From an uncultured Gammaproteobacteria bacterium (GTDB taxonomy: Bacteria; Pseudomonadota; Gammaproteobacteria; Steroidobacterales; XN24): DNA of 58,307 nt. Location of the stretch: NCBI GenBank assembly GCA_937924335.1, contig CALDWW010000018.1:1-58307 (forward strand), given 5' to 3'. Positions within the stretch are counted from its first letter, which is position 1, and every line of letters starts with the position of its first letter. This document shows positions 17,840-30,543 of the stretch, piece after piece. The notes beneath the pieces were generated by a model. That model was not told where the DNA came from, made no database searches, and worked only from the letters and a program-made list of their open reading frames with translations. The translations under genes and the position numbers were made by a program.

Positions 17840-19168
17840 ATGCAAAGAAAAATATCCAGATTGGTGATTCTGGCGACCGGCTTTCTGGCTTTTGCCGCAT
17901 CGGCTGGGCCGAGGTCCGAGCTCTTCGGTCTGCATCTGTCCGGCGATGCCGCGAACCCGCGGCTTGTCATGGACCTGAATACGCCCGCCAGCCACACCCT
18001 GTTCGCCCTTGAGAATCCACCGAGGATCGTGGTGGACCTGCATGACACCCACGTGAACATGGGTGCTGTGCGAATGCCGGGCAGTCAGGGCCCCGTTGCG
18101 CGTATACGTACGGCGAATCGCGACAATGGCGATGCGCGCGTTGTTCTGGACCTTTCGGCCCCGGCGAAAGCCCGGAGCTTTCTGGTGCCAGCGGATGGGA
18201 ATGCCGGGCACCGTCTGATCGTCGATATCGGCAGCGGCAAGAAGAAGGCGCCGATCGTGAGCGCGACGCCCGCCGCAATCCGAGGGCGTGATCTGGTGAT
18301 CGCGATCGACGCCGGCCACGGTGGCAAGGATCCCGGTGCGACCGGCCGTTCCGGCACGCGGGAAAAAGACGTTGCACTCCAGATAGCCAGGCGACTGGCC
18401 AAGCAGATCGATGCGGAACCCGGGATGCGTTCCTACCTGACCAGAGATGGCGACTATTTCCTGAGCTTGCGCCAGCGGATCCAGAGGGCGCGTCAGAACA
18501 GGGCAGACCTGTTCGTATCCATACATGCGGATGCTTTCAAGAACAGGAAGGCCCGGGGTTCATCCGTCTATGTGCTGTCGCCGCGAGGGGCTACTGACGA
18601 AGCGGCGCGCTGGCTCGCAGAGCGCGAGAACTCAGCTGACCTGGTGGGTGGTGTCAGTCTGGATGACAAGGATGCCATGCTGGCCTCGGTACTGCTGGAC
18701 CTGTCTCAATCCGCCGCAATCGACGCCAGCACTCACGTAGCGGATCAGGTCCTAACGCACCTGTCCGGCCTGGGGCGGGTACACAGAAAGAGTGTCCAGA
18801 AAGCGGGTTTCGTCGTGTTGAAGTCACCGGACATTCCATCGATCCTGATCGAGACTGCTTTCATCTCGAATCCCTCCGAAGAGAAGCTACTTCGCAACCG
18901 TAAGCACCAGGAACGGCTTGCGTCCGCGATCACCCGCGGGGTTCGCAATTACTTCATCACCAATCCGCCGCCGGGGACCTTGCTGGCGTCGGGGCAGACC
19001 GGGAGCGGAGGCCCCGTGGAGCATGTGATCGTTCGTGGCGACACGCTCTCCGACATCGCAAGTCGTTATAGCGTCTCACTTCGCGCGCTGCGGCGGCACA
19101 ATGGCATCAAGGGCGACAGAATCCGCATCGGGCAGGTCCTTCAGATCCCGCGGTCTGCGGGCTCCTGA
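17840..19168 (+). CDS. N-acetylmuramoyl-L-alanine amidase with AMIN and LysM domains
   Basis: Periplasmic zinc amidase of the AmiB/AmiC kind that cuts peptide stems from septal peptidoglycan to let daughter cells part. ATG 17840 gives 442 residues with a signal peptide (about 1-22); a start 14 codons earlier would spoil it. An AMIN domain (about 25-130) targets the septum. The Amidase_3 domain (about 150-375) has zinc ligands His160 ([10 protein letters not shown]), Glu175 (TREKDVAL) and His229 (SIHADAF) and the catalytic Glu338 (LIETAFISN). A LysM domain (about 395-441, [16 protein letters not shown]) binds glycan. The C-terminal LysM makes it most like AmiB of pseudomonads. Confidence 0.94.
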   Translation: MQRKISRLVILATGFLAFAASAGPRSELFGLHLSGDAANPRLVMDLNTPASHTLFALENPPRIVVDLHDTHVNMGAVRMPGSQGPVARIRTANRDNGDARVVLDLSAPAKARSFLVPADGNAGHRLIVDIGSGKKKAPIVSATPAAIRGRDLVIAIDAGHGGKDPGATGRSGTREKDVALQIARRLAKQIDAEPGMRSYLTRDGDYFLSLRQRIQRARQNRADLFVSIHADAFKNRKARGSSVYVLSPRGATDEAARWLAERENSADLVGGVSLDDKDAMLASVLLDLSQSAAIDASTHVADQVLTHLSGLGRVHRKSVQKAGFVVLKSPDIPSILIETAFISNPSEEKLLRNRKHQERLASAITRGVRNYFITNPPPGTLLASGQTGSGGPVEHVIVRGDTLSDIASRYSVSLRALRRHNGIKGDRIRIGQVLQIPRSAGS

Positions 19169-19224
19169 GGCCTCCACCGGCGCGGCGTCTGGCCGCCATT
19201 TCCGGTATGCTCCGGTTCGACACC

Positions 19225-20985
19225 ATGTCGATCCGCAGACTACCCGCTCAACTCGTCAATCAGATCGCTGCCGGCGAGGTGGTCGAGCGACCCGCGTCCG
19301 TGATCAAGGAACTGCTCGAGAACAGTCTCGATGCCGGGGCCAGGCGGGTTGAGATCGAGGCGGAGGGCGGTGGCCTGCGCCTTTGCCGCATTCGAGACGA
19401 CGGATGCGGAATAGTGCCGGATGAAACGGAACTTGCACTCGCCCGGCATGCGACCAGCAAGATCGAGTCCCTGGATGACCTGGAGCACGTTGGCACTCTC
19501 GGTTTCCGCGGTGAGGCTTTACCCAGCATTGCCTCGGTATCGCGGCTGACACTGACCAGTCGGACAGTTGCGTCTGATCATGGCTGGCGGGTCCGGATAG
19601 AAGGAGGGCGAGCCTCGCCCGGACAGCCGGCGTCTCACCCTCCCGGGACTACCGTCGAGGTGCGTGATCTGTTCTACAACACACCCGCAAGACGCAAGTT
19701 CATGCGTACCGAGAGGACAGAATTCGGACACCTCGAACGCGTCGCCCGCAGGGTCGCGCTCAGCCGATTCGACGTAGCTTTCCGGCTGGTGCACAACCAG
19801 CGACCTGTCTTCGATTTGCGATCTGCACAGGATCGCGAGGCGATGGATCAGCGGGTCAAGGAGATGTGCGGGCGCGGCTTTATCGAGGAAGCCATGTTCA
19901 TTGACCACTCGGCTTCAGGGATGCGCCTGTGGGGTTGGCTCGGCCTGCCAACATTCTCACGCGCCCAGGCGGACCTGCAGCACTTCTTCCTCAATGGGCG
20001 CATGGTGCGGGACAAGGTCGTCACGCACGCGATTCGCTCTGCCTATGCAGATGTCCTTTATCACGGCAGGCAACCGGCTTACCTGCTTTATCTGGAGATG
20101 GACCCGGCCGGCGTCGATGTTAATGCGCACCCGACCAAGCACGAGGTGCGTTTCCGCGATTCCCGCAGTGTCCATGGGTTCCTTTACAGCACCGTTGACA
20201 GAGCCATCTCGCAGACACGTCCTGGCGGAGATCACTCTGCCGCTGAGAGAGTACCTGCGGCCCTGATCGGGGAGACTGCCACCGGCCAGAGATCTATCAG
20301 CTTCGGGGTCGCTGAGCCAGGAGCGCTGGCCGCGTTCAGGCAGCTGGCGGGGCCGCCGGCCGGCGTGACCACGGACGCCGAGACCGACGAGGATTTGGAT
20401 GACTGGCCAATGGGGACTGCGCTGGCGCAACTCCATGGCGTCTATATCCTCGCCCAGAACCGGAAAGGACTGGTTCTCGTGGACATGCACGCCGCGCACG
20501 AGCGAATCGTCTACGAGCGTCTGAAAGCGTCGATCGGCGAGGGCGCGGTGCGATCCCAGCCTCTCCTGGTGCCGCCCACATTGCATGTGAGCGCGACCGA
20601 GGCCGACCTGGCCGAATCGCGCGCGGAGGACCTTACTCAACTAGGATTCGAAATCCGGCGTACAGGTCCAGACACGCTTTCTGTCCGACAGGCCCCGGGG
20701 TTACTGCGGGACGCCGACATCGAGTCGCTCGTGCGGGACGTCTTGTCGGATTTCACGACCCTTGGCTCAAGCCGGCGGGTCGAGGAGACAGTGAACGAAC
20801 TACTTTCTACGATGGCCTGCCATGGGTCTGTCCGCGCCAACCGTCGATTAACCGTGCCAGAGATGAATGCGCTTCTCAGGGATATGGAAGAAACCGAGCG
20901 CAGCGACCAGTGCAATCATGGCCGCCCGACCTGGACCCAGCTGCCGCTGGACGAGCTCGATCGGCTTTTTCTGAGAGGCCGCTAG
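19225..20985 (+). CDS. mutL: DNA mismatch repair protein MutL with endonuclease motif
   Basis: Mismatch-repair ATPase of 586 residues. ATG 19225 gives the conserved start [27 protein letters not shown] ATPase motifs [14 protein letters not shown] and [15 protein letters not shown] lie in the first 105 residues. The C-terminal domain contains [12 protein letters not shown] starting at Asp420, which fits the D-x-HA-x2-E-x4-E metal-binding endonuclease pattern, together with ACHGSVRAN and CNHGRP. E. coli MutL lacks these, so this MutL is likely a nicking enzyme and the organism probably has no MutH. Four bases separate it from miaA. Confidence 0.96.
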   Translation: MSIRRLPAQLVNQIAAGEVVERPASVIKELLENSLDAGARRVEIEAEGGGLRLCRIRDDGCGIVPDETELALARHATSKIESLDDLEHVGTLGFRGEALPSIASVSRLTLTSRTVASDHGWRVRIEGGRASPGQPASHPPGTTVEVRDLFYNTPARRKFMRTERTEFGHLERVARRVALSRFDVAFRLVHNQRPVFDLRSAQDREAMDQRVKEMCGRGFIEEAMFIDHSASGMRLWGWLGLPTFSRAQADLQHFFLNGRMVRDKVVTHAIRSAYADVLYHGRQPAYLLYLEMDPAGVDVNAHPTKHEVRFRDSRSVHGFLYSTVDRAISQTRPGGDHSAAERVPAALIGETATGQRSISFGVAEPGALAAFRQLAGPPAGVTTDAETDEDLDDWPMGTALAQLHGVYILAQNRKGLVLVDMHAAHERIVYERLKASIGEGAVRSQPLLVPPTLHVSATEADLAESRAEDLTQLGFEIRRTGPDTLSVRQAPGLLRDADIESLVRDVLSDFTTLGSSRRVEETVNELLSTMACHGSVRANRRLTVPEMNALLRDMEETERSDQCNHGRPTWTQLPLDELDRLFLRGR

Positions 20986-20988
20986 GGG

Positions 20989-21945
20989 ATGAGCGGAGTC
21001 AGGCACCCCGTCATTCTCCTGATGGGGCCAACGGCATGTGGCAAGACCGATCTGGCTATCCGGCTGTGCGCGGATCTGCCTTGCGATGTGGTCAGCGTCG
21101 ACTCCGCGATGGTTTACCGAGGCATGGATATCGGTACGGCCAAACCGTCGCCTGAAGTACTGTCCAGGTGCCCCCATCGCCTGGTAGACATCTGTGAGCC
21201 GGAAGACGCGTACTCCGCCGGCAGGTTCGTCGATGACGCCACGCGGGAGATCGACTCCATCATCCAGCGTGGCCGTGTACCCCTGCTCGTGGGCGGCACG
21301 ATGCTTTATTTCCGCACTTTGCAGCGGGGGATGGCCAGTCTGCCGGGTGCCGATCCTGTGATCCGTCGTGCTATTGACGAAGAGGCCGGGCGTCTCGGTT
21401 GGCCGGCGATGCATCACGAACTCGAAAGGCTCGACCCCGAGGCGGCCGCCAGGATTCGGCCAAACGACCGGCAGCGGATACAGCGCGCCCTGGAGGTAAT
21501 CAGGATCAGCGGGAGGCCCATCAGTCAGCTACATGCGGAGGCCGCAGGGCAGCAAAGGCCCTGGCGGTTCGTCAAAGTCGGCCTGTGGCCATCGGACCGG
21601 GCCGAATTGAGAGAGCGCATAGCGCAGAGGTTTCGGGCGATGATGGCGTCAGGCCTGGACCGGGAGGTGGAGGCGCTGATGGGAAGGCCCGAACTGACTC
21701 GCGAACACGCTTCGATGCGCGCCGTGGGTTACCGGCAGGTCTGGGCGTGGTTGGCGGGGGACTACAACCGCGACGAGGCCATATCGCGATCGGTGACGGC
21801 CACCGCCCAGCTGGCCAAGCGGCAATTGACCTGGCTGCGGCGTGAAGAGTGTCTGCCGCGGTTCGATCCGACCCGCGGAAACCTGGCTGCCGTGGTTCTG
21901 GAACACATCATGAAAACCGGTCTTGTCAGCCGTAGCCTATGTTAA
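20989..21945 (+). CDS. miaA: tRNA dimethylallyltransferase
   Basis: Adds a dimethylallyl group to A37 of tRNAs reading UNN codons. The 318-residue enzyme has the P-loop LLMGPTACGKTDLA (about 11-22), VVSVDSAMVYRGMDIGTAKPS with the substrate-binding Asp, CPHRLVDICEPEDAYSAGRF, LLVGGTMLYFRTL, NDRQRIQRALEV and AVGYRQVWAWL. The ribosome binding site is weak, and it follows mutL by only three bases. It lies in the conserved mutL-miaA-hfq order; in E. coli promoters for hfq lie within and after this gene. Confidence 0.96.
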   Translation: MSGVRHPVILLMGPTACGKTDLAIRLCADLPCDVVSVDSAMVYRGMDIGTAKPSPEVLSRCPHRLVDICEPEDAYSAGRFVDDATREIDSIIQRGRVPLLVGGTMLYFRTLQRGMASLPGADPVIRRAIDEEAGRLGWPAMHHELERLDPEAAARIRPNDRQRIQRALEVIRISGRPISQLHAEAAGQQRPWRFVKVGLWPSDRAELRERIAQRFRAMMASGLDREVEALMGRPELTREHASMRAVGYRQVWAWLAGDYNRDEAISRSVTATAQLAKRQLTWLRREECLPRFDPTRGNLAAVVLEHIMKTGLVSRSLC

Positions 21946-22035
21946 ACTCGATTCAGGTTTCGACTTCCCGGCTCCATCCGGGGTCGGTTTGGCGTATTCC
22001 AATAACACGAACAGCCCACCTATAGGAGACCCCAG

Positions 22036-22284
22036 ATGGCCAGAGGGCAATCGCTCCAGGACCCGTTCCTCAATACGCTGCGAAAGGAGAGGGTGCCGGT
22101 GTCCATCTATCTGGTGAATGGTATCAAGCTGCAAGGCCAGGTCGAGTCGTTCGACCAGTTCGTGGTCTTGCTGAAGAATAGCGTCAGCCAGATGGTCTAC
22201 AAGCATGCCATTTCGACGGTGGTCCCGGCCCGCAACGTTAAGGTTCCTGCGGCCGACGAAGGGCGGCCGGACGAAGAGGACTGA
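22036..22284 (+). CDS. hfq: RNA chaperone Hfq
   Basis: Hexameric Sm-like protein that pairs small RNAs with mRNAs. The 82-residue protein shows Sm1 and Sm2 motifs: [39 protein letters not shown] and [17 protein letters not shown]. The core is nearly identical to E. coli Hfq, while the C-terminal tail is short and acidic (about 15 residues, DEGRPDEED), shorter than the enteric tail. AGGAGA lies nine bases before the ATG. The 90-base gap after miaA probably contains its own promoter. Confidence 0.98.
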   Translation: MARGQSLQDPFLNTLRKERVPVSIYLVNGIKLQGQVESFDQFVVLLKNSVSQMVYKHAISTVVPARNVKVPAADEGRPDEED

Positions 22285-22308
22285 CGGGGCCGGTCCCCGG
22301 AGGGCTAC

Positions 22309-23640
22309 TTGTTCGAACGTCCCAAGCTCGGTGAGCGCGCTATCCTGGTCCAGGTCTCTGTCGGAGAGCCTGTCAGCGCAGAACAGGTCAATGAGTTCAG
22401 GGAGCTGGCGCGATCGGCAGGTGCCGACATCCGAGGTTCCGTCAGCGGCAGTCGGCTGGCTCCAAACCCGCGTCTATTCATCGGATCTGGCAAGGTCGCA
22501 CAGATCAACGCACTGGTAGAGGAACAGCAGGCAGATCTCGTACTTTTCGATCACGATCTGTCTCCCAGCCAGGAGCGCAATCTGGAGAAGGAACTCCGCT
22601 GCCGCGTGCTGGACCGAAGTGGCCTGATCCTCGACATATTTGCGCAGCGGGCCCGAAGCTTCGAAGGCAAGCTGCAAGTTGAGCTAGCCCAGTTGGAGCA
22701 TCTGTCCACCCGCCTGGTGAGAGGCTGGACCCATCTGGAGAGGCAGAAAGGCGGAATCGGATTGCGCGGTCCTGGCGAAACCCAGCTAGAGACGGATCGC
22801 CGTCTGCTCGCGCAACGGATCAAACAGCTGAACCGGAAACTGGAGCGGGTCCGCCGTCAGCGTGAGCAGGGAAGGCGTACGAGAAGAAGGGCCGAGATCC
22901 AGACGGTTTCGCTTGTCGGATACACCAACGCAGGCAAGTCGACGCTGTTCAATATTGTGACGGAATCCGGTGTCTATGTGGCGGATCAACTGTTCGCGAC
23001 GCTGGATCCGACGCTGAGACGGGTAGACCTCGGGCAGGGCCAGCGGATGATACTGGCCGATACAGTGGGATTTGTAAGGCAACTACCGCACGAACTGGTC
23101 GAAGCCTTCCGGTCGACCTTACAGGAGACTCGGGAAGCCGACCTTCTTTTGCACGTCATCGATGCGTCCGACCAGAACCGGCGCGACAGGATAAGCCAGG
23201 TGAATCAGGTTATCGCGGAGATAGGGGCGGCCGATGTCCGGCAGATCGAGATCTTCAACAAGATCGATCTGATCAATGAGGCACCCAGGATTCAGCGTGA
23301 CGAAGAGGGCAGGATCGTTCGGGTATGGCTGTCCGCTGCTGATGGGCAGGGTCTGGAATTGCTGGTCGAAGCGCTGCGTGAGTCCCTGTCAGACGGCGAT
23401 GTGGCACATGGGCGTATCCGCTTGCGGCCGTCCGAGGCGAGATTCAGAGCCTCGCTGTATCAGGAAGACGCGGTCATGGCTGACGAAGTGGATGAGACCG
23501 GCAGATGGATCCTGGATGTCGCGATGCCGCGTCGCCGATTCCTGTCGCTGTGTCGCAGAGACGGCGTTGACCCGCAACGACTGGATGTCCGGCCTTGTAG
23601 GGTTGGTGATGGCTACCTACAATCTCGCACCGTAGCATGA
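22309..23640 (+). CDS. hflX: GTPase HflX
   Basis: Ribosome-associated GTPase that splits stalled ribosomes under stress. The 443-residue protein has the N-terminal HflX domain (GSGKVAQINALVEEQ, VLFDHDLSPSQERNLE) and a glycine-rich linker GGIGLRGPGETQLETDRR, then the G domain (about 195-365) with G1 GYTNAGKSTLF, G2 around LDPTLR, G3 DTVGFVRQLPHELVEAF and G4 NKID. The start is TTG at 22309, supported by a GGAGG five bases ahead. It follows hfq by 24 bases. Confidence 0.95.
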   Translation: MFERPKLGERAILVQVSVGEPVSAEQVNEFRELARSAGADIRGSVSGSRLAPNPRLFIGSGKVAQINALVEEQQADLVLFDHDLSPSQERNLEKELRCRVLDRSGLILDIFAQRARSFEGKLQVELAQLEHLSTRLVRGWTHLERQKGGIGLRGPGETQLETDRRLLAQRIKQLNRKLERVRRQREQGRRTRRRAEIQTVSLVGYTNAGKSTLFNIVTESGVYVADQLFATLDPTLRRVDLGQGQRMILADTVGFVRQLPHELVEAFRSTLQETREADLLLHVIDASDQNRRDRISQVNQVIAEIGAADVRQIEIFNKIDLINEAPRIQRDEEGRIVRVWLSAADGQGLELLVEALRESLSDGDVAHGRIRLRPSEARFRASLYQEDAVMADEVDETGRWILDVAMPRRRFLSLCRRDGVDPQRLDVRPCRVGDGYLQSRTVA

Positions 23641-23674
23641 CTCCTCGAAAGAACATATTGGGATTAATTAACTG

Positions 23675-24826
23675 ATGGCCTGGAATGAAAAGGGCGGGGG
23701 CAACCCGTGGAAAGACGGCGGCCAGCAAGGACCGCCGGACCTCGACAAGATCGTTCGCGACATGCAACGCAAGCTGAGCGGTTTGTTTGGCGGGCGTGGC
23801 GGCGGCGATGGCGGCACCAGTACCGGCACCGGATCCGGTGGCGCAGGGGTCGGCGTCATCATAGCTGTCGCTGTCGTGATCTGGAGCCTGTCGGGCGTGT
23901 ACAAGGTCGACGAGGCGGAACGTGGCGTCGTCCTGCAGTTCGGCAAATACCATTCGACCACCACCCCGGGCCTTCACTGGCATATCCCCTTTCCGATTCA
24001 GAATGTGGAGAAGGTCAACGTTGCCGGTGTGGAGCGATACAAGCACTCGACCCGCATGCTGACATCTGACGAGAACATAGTTGTCGTCGATACCGTGGTG
24101 CAGTTTCGGCGCGAGGATCCGAAGGCCTACCTGTTCAATGTGAGAGATCCCGAAGCCACACTCAGCGAGGTCAGCGAGAGCGCGATTCGGGAGATCGTCG
24201 GCAGTTCGACTCTGGACTTCGCCCTCACCGAAGGCCGGGCGGAGATCGCCCAGCGCACCCGCGAGCTGATCCAATCAACCTTGGATGACTATGGCACAGG
24301 GCTGGGCGTGACCTCTGTGAACCTTCAGGATGTGAATTTCCCGACCCAGGTGCAGGCCGCGGTCCAGGATGCCATCAAGGCCCGGGAAGATCGCGATCGC
24401 CTGGCCCTGGAGGCTCAGTCCTACGCCTATGACATCCTGCCGCGGGCCCGTGGTAACGCGGCCAGGCAGGTCCAGGATGCGGAGGCTTATCTGGCGAGAG
24501 TGGTCAACGACGCCCAGGGTGAGGCGGCGAGGTTCGAACTGCTCCTCGGCGAGTATCGCAGGGCGCCGGAGGTCGTCAGACAACGCCTCTATCTCGAATC
24601 CATGGAGCAGGTGCTGGGCACCACCAACAAGATCCTGTTGGACTCGGACGGAAGCGGAAATCTTATCTACCTGCCGGTGGACCAGTTGCTGAAGCAGCAA
24701 CGCTCCGGCACGACGATCAGAGAAATGGCTGTTCCGGATGCGTCAACCGCCGAGCGTCAGTCCGCTGGCGATAGCTCGACAAGGCGCACCAGGGAAGACT
24801 TGCGATCCCGGGGAGGAAGACAATGA
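23675..24826 (+). CDS. hflK: FtsH modulator HflK
   Basis: SPFH-family membrane protein that with HflC forms a large cage around the FtsH protease. The 383-residue protein starts with a Gly-rich cytoplasmic segment (MAWNEKGGGNPWKDGGQQGPP), has one membrane helix (about 62-80, GVGVIIAVAVVIWSLSG) and then a periplasmic SPFH/band-7 domain (about 80-290) with FGKYHSTTTPGLHWHIPFPI and a long helical region. Its last four bases overlap hflC (ATGA), so the partners are translated together. Confidence 0.95.
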   Translation: MAWNEKGGGNPWKDGGQQGPPDLDKIVRDMQRKLSGLFGGRGGGDGGTSTGTGSGGAGVGVIIAVAVVIWSLSGVYKVDEAERGVVLQFGKYHSTTTPGLHWHIPFPIQNVEKVNVAGVERYKHSTRMLTSDENIVVVDTVVQFRREDPKAYLFNVRDPEATLSEVSESAIREIVGSSTLDFALTEGRAEIAQRTRELIQSTLDDYGTGLGVTSVNLQDVNFPTQVQAAVQDAIKAREDRDRLALEAQSYAYDILPRARGNAARQVQDAEAYLARVVNDAQGEAARFELLLGEYRRAPEVVRQRLYLESMEQVLGTTNKILLDSDGSGNLIYLPVDQLLKQQRSGTTIREMAVPDASTAERQSAGDSSTRRTREDLRSRGGRQ

Positions 24827-25701
24827 GCGGGCGGGGAAGCGTATTGGTCGTCATCCTGGCGGTCACAGTGGCCCTCCTGTCAGGAGCAGTTTTCACCGTG
24901 GACGAGCGTCAGCACGCAGTGAAGCTGCGGTTTGGCGAGATCATGCGAACTGAATTCGAACCGGGACTGCACTTCAAGGTCCCGTTTGTGAACAACGTGG
25001 TCAAGTACGACAACCGAATCCTGACCAGGAACAATCCGACTGAGGAGTTCCTGACCAAGGAGAAGAAAAACCTCAAGGTGGACTTTTACGTAAAGTGGCA
25101 GATCACCGAGCCGGGTCAGTACTATCAGGCTGTGGGTGGCGACGAGCTGATCGCGACCAACCGACTGATCGAGATCATCAAGGATGGCATCCGGGCGGAG
25201 TTTGCCAAACGCACGGTCCAGCAGGTGGTGACTGCGGATCGGCGCGAGATCATGGATGACATGATGGCAAGTGCCAACGAGACGGCTCGCGAACTTGGGC
25301 TCCAAGTGATCGATGTGCGTGTCAAGCGTCTGGATCTTCCTGACGAGGTTAGTGATTCAGTCTTCAACCGGATGCGCCAGGAGCGGGCCAGGATCGCCGC
25401 GCAGCTGCGCGCAGAAGGAGCCGAGACGGCGGAGAGGATCCGCTCCGAGGCAGACCGGGAGCGCACGGTGATCCTCGCCGAGGCCTACCGCGAGGCCGAG
25501 GAGATCCGGGGTAACGGCGACGCCCAGTCAGCCAATATCTACGCTGCTGCTCACGAGCAGGATCCGGAATTCTTCACGTTCTACAGAAGCCTGCAGGCCT
25601 ATCGTCGGTCATTGGGGTCGGAGGGTGACATTTTTGTCCTCGGGCCGAAGAGCGATTTCTTCAGATTCTTCAAGGATCCGGCTGGCGGTACCTCGGAGTA
25701 G
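24823..25701 (+). CDS. hflC: FtsH modulator HflC
   Basis: Partner of HflK. The 292-residue protein has an uncleaved N-terminal membrane helix (about 6-22, VLVVILAVTVALLSGAVF), an SPFH domain beginning VDERQHAVKLRFGEI, and a long alanine- and glutamate-rich coiled coil (about 185-245, ERARIAAQLRAEGAETAERI) followed by FFTFYRSLQAYRRSL, a conserved HflC end motif. Translationally coupled to hflK. Confidence 0.95.
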   Translation: MSGRGSVLVVILAVTVALLSGAVFTVDERQHAVKLRFGEIMRTEFEPGLHFKVPFVNNVVKYDNRILTRNNPTEEFLTKEKKNLKVDFYVKWQITEPGQYYQAVGGDELIATNRLIEIIKDGIRAEFAKRTVQQVVTADRREIMDDMMASANETARELGLQVIDVRVKRLDLPDEVSDSVFNRMRQERARIAAQLRAEGAETAERIRSEADRERTVILAEAYREAEEIRGNGDAQSANIYAAAHEQDPEFFTFYRSLQAYRRSLGSEGDIFVLGPKSDFFRFFKDPAGGTSE

Positions 25702-25742
25702 TGAGTTGAATGGCCCCGCTACGGGGATGAGCTGGATTCCGG

Positions 25743-25934
25743 ATGGACTGGACCGATTTGCTTTCGGCGCTGGCCCTCGTGCTGGTCATCGAGGGCGTCA
25801 TGCCGTTCGTGAACCCGGCCGGTACGAGGCGCACGATGGCCGTCATTTCCCAACTCGGAGATCGCCCGTTGCGGACCATCGGATTGATTAGCATGGTGGC
25901 AGGGCTTCTTCTGCTATACATAGTGAGGCTTTGA
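25743..25934 (+). CDS. DUF2065 small membrane protein (YjeT-like)
   Basis: A 63-residue protein with two membrane helices (about 6-24, LLSALALVLVIEGVMPFV, and 45-61, IGLISMVAGLLLLYIV) joined by NPAGTRRTMAVISQLGDRPLR, the DUF2065 signature. Its place between hflC and purA matches yjeT of E. coli. Function is unknown; constant position suggests a role with HflKC/FtsH, but that is only context. Confidence 0.9.
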   Translation: MDWTDLLSALALVLVIEGVMPFVNPAGTRRTMAVISQLGDRPLRTIGLISMVAGLLLLYIVRL

Positions 25935-28861
<2,927 letters not shown>

Positions 28862-29035
28862 CGGGCTGTCTGTGGGAGTGTCATACTCCGGGCGTGCTCG
28901 ATGAGGTCGCGGGACGATGAGCGGAGGTAGGAAAGCATGCGATCAGTTCAGGGCCGGTCGATCAAGAAGCGGTGCATACCGGAGTGCTCCGGCAGGGTGA
29001 CAGTAACCACCAAGGATGTAGTAAAATAAGTTAAG

Positions 29036-29068
29036 AATATTATATAAAATACTGTTATATATAATATT
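29036..29068. repeat. AT-only inverted repeat in an AT-rich island
   Basis: AATATTATATA (29036-29046) and TATATAATATT (29058-29068) form a perfect 11-base stem with an 11-base loop, all A and T in the arms, inside an AT-rich stretch of about 60 bases (29015-29078). It starts immediately beyond the stop of the DUF3422 gene on the minus strand and ends before the TPR-sulfotransferase promoter region. It may act as a weak terminator, a nucleoid-protein site or a promoter region; no GC stem or T run supports a classical terminator. Confidence 0.65.
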
Positions 29069-29078
29069 AATTTTGGTA

Positions 29079-30428
29079 TCATTCAGCATCATCACTCGTT
29101 AGCCTGCGTCGGACTTTTCGTATCAGCCACCACACCGTCACGACGACGACAGGGACCGACAAGCCGGCGCCGATATCGGGATTCACCGGCCAGCCGGCGG
29201 CGGCCATGGCGTTCATGCCGAATTTCAGGAGACCGACCGAGTAATAACTGATGGCTGCAACCGACAATCCTTCCACGGTCTGTTGCATCCTGAGTTGCAG
29301 CTTACCTCGTCGGTTCATCTCACCCAGGAGTTGCTGATTCTGCGACTCGATGCCGACATCGACACGGGCGCCCAACAGGTCTGTTGCCCTGTCGATACGA
29401 CGCGATACGCTCTCCAGCTGATCTTCGACTGCCTGACAGGTGCGGATGGCCGGTTCCAGGCGTCGTTCCAGAAATTTTCCGATCGATGACATCCCGGAAA
29501 ACTTTATCTCCCGGAGGTCATCTTTCCTGCGGCCGACGAGGCTGTCATAGGCTCTTGTTGCGGCGAAGCGATAATTGGTAGCAGACCGATAGTGCTCCAC
29601 TTCAGCAGCCAATGAGGTGAGTTCGTTCAGCAATCGCTGGTCCTCGTTGCCGTCGCTGACGCCCCCGAATTCATCCATGATCTCCGCCAGCTGGCGATCC
29701 AGGCGGGCAGCCCTCGGGCCGATGTCCCGTGCCTCAGGTAACCCCAGAAGGCACATGATCCGATAGGTCTCAAGTTCGAGGAGTCTTTGTAAGGTTCTGC
29801 CGGTCTGGTAGTCGCTCAGTTCCTTGTTGAAGAGAAGGATTCTGCCGAATCCGTCACTGTGCAAGCGAAGTGTCGTGAAAACGCGCGCTCTGTCATCGAC
29901 GATGCGGCTGCCAAACAGTGTCTGCCCCTCGAACCAGTCCGCCAGTTCCGGTCCGAAGGGGTCGGGGGCCGGTGCGTCCGAAATAACACAATGGGCGGCG
30001 GCGATCATGAGGCCGGGTGTGGCTTCCAGCCAGTCTACGGGCAATACTGCAAGCGCGTTGTCTGAAAATGGCGGATCAGTGATGCCCCGCCGAAGGAACG
30101 TGTAAGAAGAGAACTCGGTATGTTTTTCCCACCGGATCTCGAAGCCTCCCAAGTCCTGGTAGTAACAGGTCGAATGGGCGTTGGGCAGATTTGCGCTATA
30201 TCTGCGGGCAAGTCGACACACATGATCAAAGGCTTCTTCCTGGCTGTGCTCATCCGTAAGGAAGACCATGTGTGAAGCTCGCATCGGTGCCCGTAGCATG
30301 GGTGAGGGGCGTTCGTGCACTTCTTCATACAGTTCTTCCCTCAACGGATGGCTTTCCAGCCTCTGGATAGGGCTGGAGACGGGCAGCCGTTCTCCCAGGT
30401 GTCCGCGATCGTCGGCGCCAGAGTTCAT
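29079..30428 (-). CDS. DUF3422 family inner-membrane protein
   Basis: A 449-residue protein recognised as DUF3422 by its N-terminal segment HPLREELYEEVHERPSP and the HTEFSSYTFLRRG motif. Residues 30-380 are soluble, with long helices at about 235-350; two membrane helices end the protein (about 385-405 and 415-435, then a basic tail IRKVRRRL). I placed the start at ATG 30428, with GGAG six bases upstream; the longer open frame adds 24 unconserved residues. Function unknown. It is divergent from the cyclase gene across a short gap of about 115 bases, so shared regulation is possible. Confidence 0.88.
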   Translation of the reverse strand: MNSGADDRGHLGERLPVSSPIQRLESHPLREELYEEVHERPSPMLRAPMRASHMVFLTDEHSQEEAFDHVCRLARRYSANLPNAHSTCYYQDLGGFEIRWEKHTEFSSYTFLRRGITDPPFSDNALAVLPVDWLEATPGLMIAAAHCVISDAPAPDPFGPELADWFEGQTLFGSRIVDDRARVFTTLRLHSDGFGRILLFNKELSDYQTGRTLQRLLELETYRIMCLLGLPEARDIGPRAARLDRQLAEIMDEFGGVSDGNEDQRLLNELTSLAAEVEHYRSATNYRFAATRAYDSLVGRRKDDLREIKFSGMSSIGKFLERRLEPAIRTCQAVEDQLESVSRRIDRATDLLGARVDVGIESQNQQLLGEMNRRGKLQLRMQQTVEGLSVAAISYYSVGLLKFGMNAMAAAGWPVNPDIGAGLSVPVVVVTVWWLIRKVRRRLTSDDAE

Positions 30429-30543
30429 CTTTGTCTCCATCACTGTCGGCATCGTAAGCATATTCCAACGGCGCCGAACCCGCTCGGGGTTCAGACGCAA
30501 CTGACGTTGGCCAGGTTGGCAGCGGCGCTTTAGAATTCAGCCA

